Source: Litorihabitans aurantiacus
GTDB taxonomy: Bacteria > Actinomycetota > Actinomycetes > Actinomycetales > Beutenbergiaceae
Length of the DNA: 64,000 nucleotides
NCBI RefSeq assembly: GCF_030161595.1
Contig: NZ_BSUM01000001.1
Location: forward strand, 1,984,001 to 2,048,000
Direction: 5' to 3'
Program-made: the position numbers and the translations under genes
Notes under the pieces: model-generated
Told to the model about the DNA's origin: nothing
The model's input: the letters and a program-made list of their open reading frames with translations, nothing else
The model's database searches: none
In this document: piece after piece, positions 19,389 through 34,038 of the stretch
Layout of the letters: every line of letters starts with the position of its first letter
How positions within the stretch are numbered: position 1 is the first letter of the stretch

Positions 19389-19937
19389 ATGACCCGCCCA
19401 CCCCGTCGCCGCACCCGCGCCGCGCACCTGCGTCTCGTCCCGCCGGGTGCGATTGGTGCCGTGCTGCTCGCGCTCGGCCTCGCGGCCTGCACGCCGCCGT
19501 CCGACGGCGAGCCTGCGACGTCGCCCACCGCCTCGGGGTCGAGCGAGTCGGACCAGCTGCCGGCGACCACGCCCGCGACCGCTCCCCCGGCGCCCGCGAC
19601 CGCGCCCGGCGAGGTCGCTCGCTCCGTCCACGTCCCGGAGAACGCCGACGGCGTGCCGGAGACGGCCGACACCTCGAGCGACGTCGTGGCCACCGAGGGT
19701 CGCTACGCCGTCGCCGGCGCCTGCTCCGGGGATCCCGCCGAGATGCCCTTCACCCTGTCCACAGCCGCCCCCGACCAGGAGCGCGCCACGCTGCTGGAGG
19801 GGTCGATCCCCTGCGACGGCGAGGTGATGGACGACGGCTTCGACTACCAGTTCGCCTACGACGGCCCGGTCCAGCTGACCATCACCCGGACCGACGGTCT
19901 CACCGGCGGGTGGGTGACCCTGACGGCGCGGAGCTGA
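19389..19937 (+). CDS. Putative lipoprotein
   Basis: A 182-residue exported protein. The ATG at 19389 follows a GAAGGAG site. A basic start (TRPPRRRTRAAHLRLV) leads into the hydrophobic segment GAIGAVLLALGLAAC with lipobox LAAC, so it is probably a membrane-anchored lipoprotein. About 60 residues of Pro/Thr/Ser/Ala linker follow, then a compact domain with two Cys (GACSGD, IPCDGE) that could pair. Not a recognised family; function unknown. Confidence 0.65.
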   Translation: MTRPPRRRTRAAHLRLVPPGAIGAVLLALGLAACTPPSDGEPATSPTASGSSESDQLPATTPATAPPAPATAPGEVARSVHVPENADGVPETADTSSDVVATEGRYAVAGACSGDPAEMPFTLSTAAPDQERATLLEGSIPCDGEVMDDGFDYQFAYDGPVQLTITRTDGLTGGWVTLTARS

Positions 19938-19964
19938 CCGGACGCGGCGCGCGCCCGGCTCGCG

Positions 19965-21614
19965 TCAGTCCGGCGCACCCAGGTCGATCGTCGGCCAGTC
20001 CGCGTAGTCCTCGCGCATGAGGCGGTCATGGGTCGCGACGACGACGGCGCACGCGACCCACCGCAGCCAGGTCGTCATCGAGTCCACGAGGTCGACGGCG
20101 AGATGGTTGGTCGGCTCGTCCATCAGCAGCACGTGCGGGGCCGTCATGAGCACGAGCGCGAGGTCGAGCCGGCGCCGCTGCCCCACCGACAGCTCCACGA
20201 CCGGCCGGTCGAGGTCCGCCTCGCTCAGCAGCCCGGTGGCGGCGATCGGCACGAGCTCGTCGGCGTCCACGCCGCCCCGGGCGACCGCCTCGAGCACGAC
20301 CCGCGCCGCGACGTCGAACCCGGTCTCCCGCCCGCGCACCTCGAGCCGGCTCTCCTGCCACAGAACGCCCACGCGCACGTCCGGCGCCGTCGCCGCCTGC
20401 GCGAGCAGACCGAGCAGGGTCGACTTGCCGCGCCCGTTCGGCCCCACCAGCAGGAGCCGGTCCTCGCGCCCGACGGCGAGCATGAGGTCGCCTCGTTCCA
20501 GCCGACCGGGCACGTGCGCGCCGGGCAGCAGGAGCAGCGGCGCGTTGCCGTGACCGTCGGGTTCGCCGCCGAGGTGCGGCCACGCCACCTCGGGCGGCGG
20601 GGGCGGCACGGCGACGGCGCGGGCCTCCAGCTCGCGCAGCTGCCGGTCCGCGGCGGTGATGTGCTGCTTGGCGCGCGTGCCGCGGCGGTTCTTGTTCGAC
20701 CCCTTGGGCGGTCGCCACTCGTCCGACAGCCCCTCGTAGGCGGTGTCGCGGCTCCAGAACAGCTGCTCGAGACGGCGCTGCTCCGTGCGGAACCGGGTGC
20801 GCCAGCGCGCGAGCGCCGCGTCCTTGGCGGCGCGGTAGTCGGCGTAGTGGAGCGCGCCGTAGCGGGTGGGTGGGCCGGCCATCGTGGAGTCCAGATCGAG
20901 GATCTCGGTCACGACGTCGTCGAGCAGCTGCCGGTCGTGCGTCACGAGCACCACGGCCCCCGGCCAGAGGGCGAGGCGGTCCGTCAGGTGCTCGATCGCG
21001 GCGAGGTCGAGGTGGTTGGTCGGCTCGTCCAGGAGCAGCACGTCGGAGCGCTCGGCGAGCGCGCACGCCAGGTGCACGCGGTAGCGCTCCCCCACGCTCA
21101 TCTCGGCGAGCCGCGTCGACGCCTCCCGCGGGGCGCCGAACCGCGTGAGGGCCTCGTCGAGCTCGCGGTCGGCGTCCCAGGCGCGCATCTCCTCGAAGGC
21201 GGCGACGGCGTCGGCCACCTCGGCCAGCGCGCGGCGCTGCGCCGCGGCGGCGCCGGACACGCCGGGGGTGTCGGCGCTCTCCACGGCTCCGGCGGCCTCG
21301 GCCGCCTCCTCCAGCCGCGTCTGGGCGGCGCGCGAGCGCTGCATGCTCGCGGCGAGCAGCTCCCCCAGCGTCTCGTGCGGCGAGACCTGCAGCTCCTGCG
21401 CGACCATCGTGAGCGTGCCGCGCCGTCGGACCGCGCCCGCCTGCGGGTCCAGACGACCGGCGAGGATCTGCAGCAGCGTCGACTTGCCGCTCCCGTTCTC
21501 GCCGACCAGCCCGATCCGGTCGCGCCCGCCGACCGTGAGGGAGACGTCGGCCAGCACGGGTCTGGCGGGGTAGCCGAAGGCGACGCCGCGTGCGGAGACG
21601 AGCGCCCCGGTCAC
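19965..21614 (-). CDS. ABC-F family ATPase
   Basis: A 549-residue cytosolic protein with two ABC ATPase domains and no membrane segment. Walker A motifs are GENGSGKS (about residue 40) and GPNGRGKS (about 385). Signatures are EMSVGERYR and ELSVGQRRR, and Walker B motifs are LLLDEPTNHLD and LLMDEPTNHL. The linker is long and basic (PPKGSNKNRRGTRAKQH). ABC-F proteins bind the ribosomal E site; some protect it from antibiotics and others act as translation factors. Which applies here is not known. Its GTG overlaps the stop of an APH-type phosphotransferase (GTGA). Confidence 0.85.
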   Translation of the reverse strand: MTGALVSARGVAFGYPARPVLADVSLTVGGRDRIGLVGENGSGKSTLLQILAGRLDPQAGAVRRRGTLTMVAQELQVSPHETLGELLAASMQRSRAAQTRLEEAAEAAGAVESADTPGVSGAAAAQRRALAEVADAVAAFEEMRAWDADRELDEALTRFGAPREASTRLAEMSVGERYRVHLACALAERSDVLLLDEPTNHLDLAAIEHLTDRLALWPGAVVLVTHDRQLLDDVVTEILDLDSTMAGPPTRYGALHYADYRAAKDAALARWRTRFRTEQRRLEQLFWSRDTAYEGLSDEWRPPKGSNKNRRGTRAKQHITAADRQLRELEARAVAVPPPPPEVAWPHLGGEPDGHGNAPLLLLPGAHVPGRLERGDLMLAVGREDRLLLVGPNGRGKSTLLGLLAQAATAPDVRVGVLWQESRLEVRGRETGFDVAARVVLEAVARGGVDADELVPIAATGLLSEADLDRPVVELSVGQRRRLDLALVLMTAPHVLLMDEPTNHLAVDLVDSMTTWLRWVACAVVVATHDRLMREDYADWPTIDLGAPD

Positions 21615-22597
21615 GTCGGCTCCCCGATCTGCTCGAGGTGGTGGTCGCGGTGCGGGAGCCAGCGCTGCGCCTCAGCGGGGGTGGCCTCCGCGAGCGCGCG
21701 GCTCCAGGCGTGCGTCCGGTTGACGGCGTGCACCCGCTCCACGTGCGGCCACAGCGCGGCACCGACGGCGTGGTCGATCCCCCAGGCGTCGCAGTACGCG
21801 GCGAGGACCTCGCCCCAGACCGCGTCGTCCGCGATGGCGCGGCGGGGGACGGCGAGGACCTCCGGGGCGCAGCTCAGGTCCGAGTCGCCCAGGTCGAACA
21901 GCTGCAGCGGGCGCGAGGCGGTGCCGGCGGCGACGTTGCCCGGGTGGAGGTCACCGTGGTTCCACGTCACGGGGAACGGCGAGTCCAGGAGCGCGGCGGC
22001 GGACTCGCGCACGGCCGGGCGCAGGCGGCGCAGGCGCGCGGTGCGCCCGCCGTCGTCGTGCGCACCCGCCTCGACGAGGTCCTCCAGACGCTCGAGGGCG
22101 GTGGTGGGTGACCCGTCGGGCAGACCCGCCGCGACCAGGGCGTCCGCGTGCGCCAGCAGCTGCTGCTGCGCCCTCGCGGCGAGCGCGACGACGTCGCACC
22201 AGCTCCCGGCGTCGTCCCGCCCCTGGTCTCGCATCGAGGGGCCGTGGTCGGCGGTGAGGAAGCGGCCCGACACCGGATCGACGGCGAGCGGCGCGTCGAC
22301 GACCTCGGGAGCGATCCGTGCGATCAGGGACAGCACGCGCCCCTCGTGCGCGAGCGCCGCGCAGCCCTGCTTGAGCCAGACGGGGGTTCCTGCGGTCACG
22401 GTGTCGGGGTGCGCCGTCGCCGTCAGCACCACCTGCGTCGACCAGGGCCGCACGCGCACCTGGCGGGCGGGTCCGACCAACCTCCGGCCGAGTCCGCGCA
22501 GCGCGGTCGCGGCCCAGGTCGTCGCCTCGTCCAGCCAGACGCTGCCGCCGACGACCACGCTGAATGCCGGCCGCGTCCCCTCCGACAGGACGGTCAC
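21611..22597 (-). CDS. APH-family phosphotransferase
   Basis: A 328-residue protein of the aminoglycoside-phosphotransferase/choline-kinase fold. The catalytic loop is WNHGDLHPGN and the metal-binding segment is LFDLGDSDLS, as in APH enzymes. GTPVWLKQG near residue 78 supplies the ATP-site Lys. The GTG at 22597 overlaps the rdgB stop. The family phosphorylates antibiotics, sugars or other small alcohols; the substrate here cannot be told. Its overlap with an ABC-F gene recalls resistance gene pairs, but position in a housekeeping operon argues for caution. Confidence 0.7.
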   Translation of the reverse strand: MTVLSEGTRPAFSVVVGGSVWLDEATTWAATALRGLGRRLVGPARQVRVRPWSTQVVLTATAHPDTVTAGTPVWLKQGCAALAHEGRVLSLIARIAPEVVDAPLAVDPVSGRFLTADHGPSMRDQGRDDAGSWCDVVALAARAQQQLLAHADALVAAGLPDGSPTTALERLEDLVEAGAHDDGGRTARLRRLRPAVRESAAALLDSPFPVTWNHGDLHPGNVAAGTASRPLQLFDLGDSDLSCAPEVLAVPRRAIADDAVWGEVLAAYCDAWGIDHAVGAALWPHVERVHAVNRTHAWSRALAEATPAEAQRWLPHRDHHLEQIGEPT

Positions 22598-23249
22598 GAC
22601 GGCGGGAGCGCCGCCACGACGTCCGGCGCGATCGCGCGGAACGCCTGGCCGCGGTGGCTGATCGCGTTCTTCTCCGCGGGGCTGAGCTGCGCGCACGAGC
22701 GGGTCTCGCCGTCGGGCACGAGGATCGGGTCGTAGCCGAAGCCGCCCTCCCCCGCGCGCTCGCGCAGGAGCGTGCCGGCCAGCCGGCCCTCCCGGACGAC
22801 CTCGTGCCCGTCGGGCGTGACGAGCGCGGCGGCGCAGACGAAGGCGGCGCGGCGGTGGGCGTCGCGGACGTCGCCGAGCTGCGCCAGGAGCAGGTCGAGG
22901 TTGGCGGCGTCGTCGCCGTGACGCCCCGCCCATCGCGCGGAGAAGATGCCCGGTGCGCCGCCGAGGACGTCGACGGCGAGGCCCGAGTCGTCGGCGAGCG
23001 CCACCAGGCCCGTGGCCGCGGCGAGCGCGCGCGCCTTGAGGAGCGCGTTCTCCGCGAACGTGACACCGTCCTCGACGACGTCGGGCACGTGGGGGTAGGC
23101 GTCCGCACCGACAACGGCGCCGTCGTCCAGGCCGGGGAGCGCGCCGTCGGGCCCCGTGAGGATCGCGCGGAGCTCGCCGACCTTGTGCGCGTTGCGGGTC
23201 GCGAGGACGAGCTGGGGCGGGGTGGGGCTGGTGCCGGCGTCCACGGACG

Positions 23250-23253
<4 letters not shown>
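22594..23253 (-). CDS. rdgB: RdgB/HAM1 family non-canonical purine NTP pyrophosphatase
   Basis: A 219-residue house-cleaning enzyme that hydrolyses dITP, XTP and ITP to the monophosphate. Motifs: [16 protein letters not shown] at the N-terminus, [34 protein letters not shown] and, near the end, [22 protein letters not shown]. The GTG overlaps the rph stop by 4 bp. The rph-rdgB pair is a common bacterial arrangement. Confidence 0.93.
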
Positions 23254-24002
<749 letters not shown>

Positions 24003-24008
24003 CCCCCC

Positions 24009-24014
24009 AGGTTA
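24009..24014 (-). promoter_or_regulatory. Putative -10 box of leaderless rph
   Basis: TAACCT is separated from the rph ATG by six G only, with no separate ribosome-binding site beyond that run. Confidence 0.4.
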
Positions 24015-24045
24015 CGGGGCGGCCCGGCCCTCCCCGAGCGGCGGC

Positions 24046-24142
24046 GATCCTCTCGGGGAGGGTCGCCAGACCTCTCCGCGAGGGTCAGCAATCCTCTCGG
24101 GGAGGGTCAGTAGTCCTCTCGGGGAGGGTCAGCAATCCTCTC
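24046..24142. repeat. Tandem 22-bp repeat array, four units plus a partial
   Basis: Units start at 24046, 24068, 24090 and 24112; a fifth, partial unit starts at 24134 and runs into the ppc stop codon. The core CCTCTCGGGGAGGGTC is a near-palindrome, and units 3 and 4 differ only slightly. The same unit occurs at 17972-18015. There are no spacers, so it is not a CRISPR. Confidence 0.85.
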
Positions 24143-24146
24143 GCGG

Positions 24147-26798
<2,652 letters not shown>

Positions 26799-26920
26799 CG
26801 ACTTCCCTTCCTCAGGTCCGGGCAAAGGTTATCCCTCGTGCGCACCTGCCCGGCGCCGTCGACCACCCCGTGGTCCGGAGCCGGTCGGCGGCGCTGCGCA
26901 GGTCGCCGGTCGCAATCCGG

Positions 26921-27748
26921 TCAGGAGTGCGCCAGCACCTGGTCAACCTGTCCGGCGCGGGCGAGCGCGACCGGTCCGTCGTACACGGCGGCGGCGTCGT
27001 CGCGGATCCGCTCCGGGTCGGCCCAGGGCTGCAGGTGCGTCAGGAGCAGTCGCCGCACCCCCGCGTCCCGGGCGAGCGCTCCCGCCCGCGACCCGGTCAG
27101 GTGGATGCCACGCACCTCGTCCACCCCGTCGGTGAACGCCGCCTCCGACAGCAGCAGGTCGGCTCCCGCCGCGGCGCGCTCGACGCCGTCGCAGCTGTCG
27201 GTGTCACCCGTGTAGGTCAGGACCTCGCCGTCGGGGCCCGTGAGCCGGTAGGCGAAGGCCGTGACCGGGTGCCGCACCTCATGCGCGGCGACGCGCAGGG
27301 GGCCCACGGCGAGCTCGTCGCCGTCGGCCACGGTCTCGACGTCGAACGTCGCCGCCACGTCCCCGGGCATCTCCATCGAGAGCTCCGCGAGGCGCTCCGC
27401 CGTGCCCGCCGGCCCGATGACCCGCACCCGCCGCTCGGGCGGGACGGCACCGCCGGTGCCCAGCACGCTGCCCGGCCCGTAGCGCAGCCAGACGGCCAGG
27501 GCCGTCAGGTCGGCGCAGTGGTCGGGGTGCAGGTGGCTGAGGAGCACCGCGTCGACGTCGTGCGGCTGCAGGAGGGTCTGCAGCGGTCCGAAGGCGCCCG
27601 AGCCGAGGTCGAGCAGCACGTTCCAGGTGCGGTTGGCTGCCGCGTCGCCCGGCGAGGGAGCGGTGCCGTCGGACTGGACGAGGTAGGACGAGGCGGCCGA
27701 CCCGGGGCCCGGCATCGAGCCGGAGCAGCCGACCACCGTCAGCCTCAT
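26921..27748 (-). CDS. MBL-fold metallo-hydrolase (RNase Z-like)
   Basis: A 275-residue metallo-beta-lactamase-fold protein. The metal site is HLHPDH (about residue 72-77), with YTGDTD (Asp ligand), LLSEAAF and the C-terminal LLTHLQPW providing further ligands. The fold and order resemble the RNase Z/phosphodiesterase branch. In actinobacteria this gene often follows murI, as here, where its ATG overlaps the murI stop (ATGA). Substrate unknown. Confidence 0.75.
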   Translation of the reverse strand: MRLTVVGCSGSMPGPGSAASSYLVQSDGTAPSPGDAAANRTWNVLLDLGSGAFGPLQTLLQPHDVDAVLLSHLHPDHCADLTALAVWLRYGPGSVLGTGGAVPPERRVRVIGPAGTAERLAELSMEMPGDVAATFDVETVADGDELAVGPLRVAAHEVRHPVTAFAYRLTGPDGEVLTYTGDTDSCDGVERAAAGADLLLSEAAFTDGVDEVRGIHLTGSRAGALARDAGVRRLLLTHLQPWADPERIRDDAAAVYDGPVALARAGQVDQVLAHS

Positions 27749-28620
27749 CGGAGGCTCCCGACGGCGCGCGGACCCGCCACCTCGTCGGAGATGCGGGGCA
27801 GCTCGCCCGTCACCTCGACGGCGTCGTGCACGGCCGGCACCTCCGGGCCGAGGAACCGGCGCGCGAGCGTGGCGAACGCCCGGGTGTCACCGGTGGCGAG
27901 GAACGTGTGCGCGGGCGGGGACGCGTCGTCGTGCCGCAGCAGGTCGGCCCCGACCAGGGTGCGGTACAGGTCCTTGGCGGTCTCCTCGGCCGAGGAGACG
28001 AGCGTGACGCCGTCACCCATCACGTAGCTGACGACGCCGGTCAGCAGCGGGTAGTGCGTGCAGCCCAGGACCAGCGCGTCGACGTCCGCCTCGCGCAGCG
28101 GCTCCAGGTAGGTGCGAGCGGCCTCCAGCACCGGCGGGCCGCTGGTGATGCCGCGCTCGACCAGCTCGACGAACGCGGGGCACGCCTGCGTCACGAGCTC
28201 CAGGTGCGGCGCGGCCGCGAACGCGTCCTCGTACGCGCGCGAGGAGATCGTCGCGGTCGTGCCGATGACGCCGACCCGCCCCGTGCGGGTGGCGGCGACG
28301 GCGCGGCGCACCGCCGGGTGGATCACCTCCACGACGGGGATGCCCGCGGGCTCGTAGCGCTCCCGGGCGTCGCGCAGCACGGCGGAGGAGGCCGAGTTGC
28401 ACGCGATGACGAGGGCCTTGACGCCGGAGGCGACGAGGTCGTCGAGCATCTGCAGCGAGTACTCGCGCACCTGCGCGATCGGTCGTGGGCCGTACGGCGT
28501 GCGGGCGGTGTCCCCCAGGTAGCGCACGGCCTCGTGCGGGAGCTGGTCGAGGACGGCGCGCGCGACGGTCAGGCCACCGACACCGGAGTCGAAGATGCCG
28601 ATCGGGAGGTCGCGCTGCAT
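27745..28620 (-). CDS. murI: Glutamate racemase
   Basis: A 291-residue enzyme that makes D-glutamate for peptidoglycan. [16 protein letters not shown] begins the protein, the first catalytic Cys is in ACNSAS and the second in GCTHYPLL, with [11 protein letters not shown] between. I start at ATG 28620 ([10 protein letters not shown]), which lies seven bases after a TACGCT box. It is co-translated with the MBL hydrolase and follows clpS and DUF2017 on the same strand, a conserved actinobacterial order. Confidence 0.94.
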   Translation of the reverse strand: MQRDLPIGIFDSGVGGLTVARAVLDQLPHEAVRYLGDTARTPYGPRPIAQVREYSLQMLDDLVASGVKALVIACNSASSAVLRDARERYEPAGIPVVEVIHPAVRRAVAATRTGRVGVIGTTATISSRAYEDAFAAAPHLELVTQACPAFVELVERGITSGPPVLEAARTYLEPLREADVDALVLGCTHYPLLTGVVSYVMGDGVTLVSSAEETAKDLYRTLVGADLLRHDDASPPAHTFLATGDTRAFATLARRFLGPEVPAVHDAVEVTGELPRISDEVAGPRAVGSLR

Positions 28621-28627
28621 GCGTCTC

Positions 28628-28633
28628 AGCGTA
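28628..28633 (-). promoter_or_regulatory. Putative -10 box of leaderless murI
   Basis: TACGCT seven bases before the murI ATG, with no Shine-Dalgarno site. Confidence 0.35.
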
Positions 28634-28715
28634 GGGCGAGGCACCGACGCCCACCCGGTGGCCGGGTGCGTGGTGCGTCACGTCCGGCGTCGAGGACGGG
28701 CGCACCAGGGGCTTC

Positions 28716-29329
28716 TCAGGCCTCCGGAGCCTCCGGCACCTCGGCGAGCATCGCCTCGATCAACGACTCCTGCAGCCAGGACAGCGCGAGGTAGAGCGAC
28801 GCGAGCGCTCGGGAGACCTCGTCGGAGGAGGCGGCCGCCACCTCCTCGAGCCGCTCGGCGTCCGCGGAGTCCTGCACGCCGAGGCGCTGCGCCAGCACGA
28901 GGCGGACGTCCGTCAGGGCGCCTGCCCAGGCCATGGCCCGCTCGTCGGGCACCCGGATCTCGTCGTGCCGGCCGCGCAGGTCCCACCACACGCGACGCAG
29001 CCGCTCGCCCTTCGCGCTGCGGACCGCGTCCTCGGTGAGGCTGCGAACCTCGGCGGCCACGCCGTCGTCCTCGCTCGCGGGCGGGAGCAGCCGCGCCAGG
29101 GCGGGGTCGAGGGGGCGCGGGCGGACGCGGCGTCCGACTCGCCCCAGGTCAGCGACGGCAGGCCGTCGTCGTCCGTCGCTTCGGACCCGCCCTCCTCGGG
29201 CGGGTCGGAGGCGGAGACGCCGAACCCGAGCAGCTCGGCCACGTCACCGACCACGGAGGCGACGATCGAGCGCTCGGTCTCGTCCATCCGGGTCACGTAG
29301 CCGGAGCGCGTGCGGCGGAAGGCGTGCAT
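28716..29329 (-). CDS. DUF2017 protein (one frame break)
   Basis: About 204 residues. It starts [20 protein letters not shown], the conserved N-terminus of the actinobacterial DUF2017 family. The C-terminal part (RVWWDLRGRHDEIRVPDERA, then MAWAGALTDVRLVLAQRLGV) ends VPEAPEA. The frame breaks in a run of five G at 29111-29115; six gives ARAPLDPALARLLPPASEDD and joins both halves. The ATG overlaps the clpS stop by one base. The family is almost always beside clpS and murI, but its role is not established. Confidence 0.8.
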
Positions 29330-29628
29330 CAGGCGGGCTGCTCCTCGAGGGTGGCCCACAGGCCGTAGGTGTGCATGGCCTCGACGTCGGCCTCCATGCG
29401 CTCGCGACCGCCGGTGGACACGACGGCGCGGCCGTCCCGGTGCACCTGCATCATCAGGGAGGTGGCCTTCTCACGGTCGTAGCCGAAGTGGGTCTGGAAC
29501 ACGTAGGTGACGTAGGACATTAGGTTGACGGGGTCGTCCCACACGACCGTGCGCCACCCCCGCACGGGACGCATCTCCTCGACGGGAGCGGGCTGCTCCC
29601 ACGTCTGCGGGAGGACGGGGGCGGACAT
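29329..29628 (-). CDS. clpS: ATP-dependent Clp protease adaptor ClpS
   Basis: A 99-residue adaptor that delivers N-degron proteins to the Clp protease. The core [20 protein letters not shown], the HFGYDREKA helix, [13 protein letters not shown] and the [11 protein letters not shown] end are typical. The NDPVN-type substrate pocket is present as DDPVN. It is first of the clpS-DUF2017 pair. In related genomes it often lies head to head with pncB; here about 11 kb of fucose-catabolic genes separate the two. Confidence 0.95.
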   Translation of the reverse strand: MSAPVLPQTWEQPAPVEEMRPVRGWRTVVWDDPVNLMSYVTYVFQTHFGYDREKATSLMMQVHRDGRAVVSTGGRERMEADVEAMHTYGLWATLEEQPA

Positions 29629-29690
29629 GCCTCCACAGTAGGCCGCGGCCCGGCGCCAGGGGTGGCTCGGCGGTGCGGGACGTCGCGCAC

Positions 29691-29696
29691 TAGCAT
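29691..29696 (+). promoter_or_regulatory. Putative -10 box of the GntR regulator gene
   Basis: TAGCAT lies six bases before the ATG at 29703; no ribosome site, so probably leaderless. Confidence 0.4.
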
Positions 29697-29702
29697 CGGG
29701 GC

Positions 29703-30448
29703 ATGGCTCTCACCGACGACGCGATCGGCCAGATCAAGGCCATGATCCAGAGCGGCGAGCTCGCCCCCGGCGACCGGCTCGCACCCGAGCACGAGCTGAG
29801 CGAGCGGCTCGGCCTGTCCCGCAGCTCGCTGCGCGAGGCGATCAAGGTGCTCGTGGCGATGCGTGTGCTGGACGTGCGGCGGGGCGACGGGACCTACGTG
29901 ACCAGCCTGGAACCGCACCTCCTGCTCGAGACCATGGCGTTCGTGCTCGACTTCCACCAGAGCCGCGCCGTCCTCGAGGTGTTCGAGGTCCGCGCCGTGC
30001 TGGAGACGGCGACGGCTCGCGCCGCCGCGTCGCGCGCCACGGAGCACGACCTCACGCGGATCGACGCCGCGCTGGCCGGCGTGGAGAGCACGCACGAGAT
30101 CGAGGACCTCGTCGCGCACGACCTGCGGTTCCACGGCGCCATCGCCGCCGCGAGCGGGAACGGCTACCTCGCCACGCTCCTGGACACCGTCTCCAGCCAC
30201 ACCGTGCGGGCACGCATCTGGCGCGGCATCACGCAGGACGACGCGGTGGGCCGCACGCTGCGCGAGCACCGGCAGATCGCCCAGGCGATCGCGGCCCGCG
30301 ACGCCGAGCTCGCCGCCGCGCTGATGACCGTGCACGTGCGCGGCGTCGCGCAGTGGATGGAGGAGCGCCTCGAGGACGACGACGCCGCCGCGCCCCCGGC
30401 ACGACCCCGGTGCGCGGGGCCGGCGCGGAGGGCGCGGCGGGCGGGTGA
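29703..30448 (+). CDS. FadR-type GntR transcriptional regulator (one frame break at the end)
   Basis: A 248-residue regulator: an N-terminal winged helix ([20 protein letters not shown], then [16 protein letters not shown]) and a C-terminal all-helical FCD ligand domain from about residue 75 ([42 protein letters not shown]). Without repair the frame has no stop and runs antisense through the next gene. One more C in the run at 30393-30397 gives a TGA at 30446-30448. It converges on the sugar ABC operon and most likely senses a pathway sugar acid, as many FCD regulators do; this is inferred from position. Confidence 0.82.
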
Positions 30449-30464
30449 CCGTCCGAGGGCGGCC

Positions 30465-31439
30465 TCACTCGTACAGGACGGCCTGGATCTCCTCGTCGTC
30501 GATGTTGGTGGCGTCGTACCAGTAGAAGCCGGTGTCGATCGTGGGGGGCAGGTCCTCCCCGTTCACCGCCGCGACGGCCGCCTTGACGGTCTCGTACCCG
30601 ATACCGATCGGGTCCTGGGTGATGGCACCGGCCTGCAGGCCCGAGCGGATCGCCTCGACCTGCGCGGCCCCGGAGTCGAAGCCGATGATCGTGACGCCCT
30701 GCGCGCCCGCCGTGCTCGCGGCGTTCACGACGCCCGTGGCCACGCCCTCGTTGGTCCCGTAGATGCCGGCGAGGTCCGGGTGGCTCTCGAACATCGCGGT
30801 CGCGATGTCGGCGGCGTCGGCCGGATCGCCGCCGTACTGCGTGTCGACGATCTCGATGCCGGGGGCGTTCTCCTCGATCCAGTCCACGAACCCGTCACGC
30901 CGCTGGGTGCCGGTCGAGGACGTCTGGTCGTGGGCGATCACCGTGATCTTCCCCGTGCCGCCGATGAGCTCCGACATCTTCTCCGCGGCGGCCTCGGCCG
31001 CCGCGTAGTTGTCGGTGGCCGCCGTCGTGACCGGCACGTCGCTGTCGACCCCGGAGTCGAAGGCCACGACCGGGATGCCCGCGTCCTGGGCCTGCAGCAG
31101 CAGGGGCTCGGCCGCGGCGCTGTCGAGCGCGGCGAAGCCGACGGCGTCGGGACCCCGGTCGATCGCGGTCTGCAGCATCTGGATCTGCTGCTCGACGTCG
31201 GTCTCGGTGTCGGGTCCCTCGAACGTGATCGTGACGCCCAGCTCCTCGGCCGCCTGCTGGGCACCGGTGTTGACGGCCTGCCAGAACTGGTGCTGGAAAC
31301 CCTTGGAGACGATCGCGATCTCCAACGAGTCGCCGTCGGCGGACCCGCCGCCGGACCCGCCACCGTCGGTGGAGCACGCGGCGAGGGCGAGCAGGGCGGC
31401 GGCGCTCAGCGCCGTGGTGGAGCGGAGGATGCGGTGCAC
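30465..31439 (-). CDS. Sugar ABC transporter substrate-binding lipoprotein
   Basis: A 324-residue periplasmic-binding-protein type 1 (ribose-binding-like) lipoprotein. The GTG at 31439 has an AAGGAG site. The signal ends in lipobox LAAC, followed by a Gly/Ser linker. The mature domain begins IAIVSKGFQHQFWQAVNTGA and shows GVTITFEGPDTETDVEQQIQ, PVVAFDSGVDSDVP and TIIGFDSG. It is the last gene of the leftward operon, so its own ribosome site fits the higher demand for the binding protein. Context points to L-fucose or a related sugar. Confidence 0.85.
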   Translation of the reverse strand: MHRILRSTTALSAAALLALAACSTDGGGSGGGSADGDSLEIAIVSKGFQHQFWQAVNTGAQQAAEELGVTITFEGPDTETDVEQQIQMLQTAIDRGPDAVGFAALDSAAAEPLLLQAQDAGIPVVAFDSGVDSDVPVTTAATDNYAAAEAAAEKMSELIGGTGKITVIAHDQTSSTGTQRRDGFVDWIEENAPGIEIVDTQYGGDPADAADIATAMFESHPDLAGIYGTNEGVATGVVNAASTAGAQGVTIIGFDSGAAQVEAIRSGLQAGAITQDPIGIGYETVKAAVAAVNGEDLPPTIDTGFYWYDATNIDDEEIQAVLYE

Positions 31440-31522
31440 GGTGGAACTCCTTCGTTGGCGTGCGGATGGGTGGGTGGGCGAGGTTCGGGGCGCTCGAGGC
31501 GCGCGGCGGGACGGCCTTCGGG

Positions 31523-32529
31523 TCACGACCGCTTGCGGACGATGTCGATGTAGACGGCCACGAGGATCACCACGCCGACGGCGATGGACTGCCACTCCTG
31601 CGGCACCTGGATGATCCGCAGCCCGTTGGTCAGCACCGACATGATGAGGATGCCGATGGCGGTGCCGGTGATGGTGCCGCGCCCCCGGACAGCGAGGTGC
31701 CACCGATCACGACGGCGGCGATCGCCTCGAGCTCCAGGCCCTGGCCGCCGGTGGGCTGGGCCGAGTTCAGCCGCGAGGCGGCGAGCACGCCGGCCAGGCC
31801 GACGAACACCCCGGAGAACGTGTAGATCGCGAGCTTCCAGCGCCGCACGTCGATCCCGGACAGCCGCGTGGCCTCCTCGTTCGACCCGATCGCGTACGCG
31901 TAGCGCCCGAGCCGGGTCCGTGCCAGGACGACGCCGGCGACGACCGCCATCACGAGCAGGAGGAGCACGCTGAGGGGCACGCGGGCCCCGGGGATCAGCG
32001 ACGTGGTGGCCAGGGCCTGGAACCCGTCGACCCCGGCGAACCGGATCGGCGTCGTGTTCGAGATGATCAGCGCCGCACCGATCGTCACGAGCATCATGGC
32101 CAGCGTGGCGATGAACGGCGGGATGCGCAGGTAGGACACGACGGCGCCGTTCACGAATCCGATGAGCGCCCCGACCAGGACGGCGCCGAGGATGCCCGCG
32201 ACCAGCGGCCACCCCCAGCCGACGAGGAACACCCCCGCACATCACGCCGCACAGGATCATCGCCGTCCCGATGGACAGGTCGATCCCCCCGGTGATGATG
32301 ACGCCCGTCGTTCCGAGCGCGAGCAGGCCGATGGTCACGGACGACACGAGGATGCCCGTCAGGTTGGAGACGGACAGGAAGTTCGGGCTGAGCACCGAGA
32401 AGACCGCGACGATCACGATGAGGCTGGCGAACGCGAGCAGCTGCTGCAGCCTGCCCCGGGCGAACGCCGCGAGCGCGGACGTGCGAGGACCGGTCGGTGC
32501 GGGCGCGGTGGTGGCGCCGGGCGCGGTGC

Positions 32530-32533
<4 letters not shown>
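31523..32533 (-). CDS. Sugar ABC transporter permease, RbsC type (two frame breaks)
   Basis: About 336-337 residues with eight to ten hydrophobic helices. Family motifs: PNFLSVSNLTGILVSSVTIG, TGGIDLSIG, NGAVVSYLRIPPFIATLAMM, AIGSNEEATRLSGI and the final GTAIGILIMSVLTNGL. The frame breaks twice, at runs of five C at 32232-32236 (seven, or four, restores it) and 31682-31686 (six restores it). All helices and loops are recovered across the breaks. The ATG overlaps the ATPase stop (ATGA). Confidence 0.85.

Positions 32534-34034
<1,501 letters not shown>

Positions 34035-34038
<4 letters not shown>

Noticed and set aside
20028..22661. 877-codon frame on the plus strand across the ABC-F, APH and rdgB genes
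   Set aside because: Antisense of three well-recognised overlapping genes; low-complexity product with no family features.
24046..24142. CRISPR array
   Set aside because: The 22-bp units are directly tandem with no spacers, and there are no cas genes in the window.
30449..31553. GntR protein with a 360-residue C-terminal extension
   Set aside because: The extension is antisense to the substrate-binding gene; one base in the C run at 30393-30397 gives a natural stop at 30446-30448.
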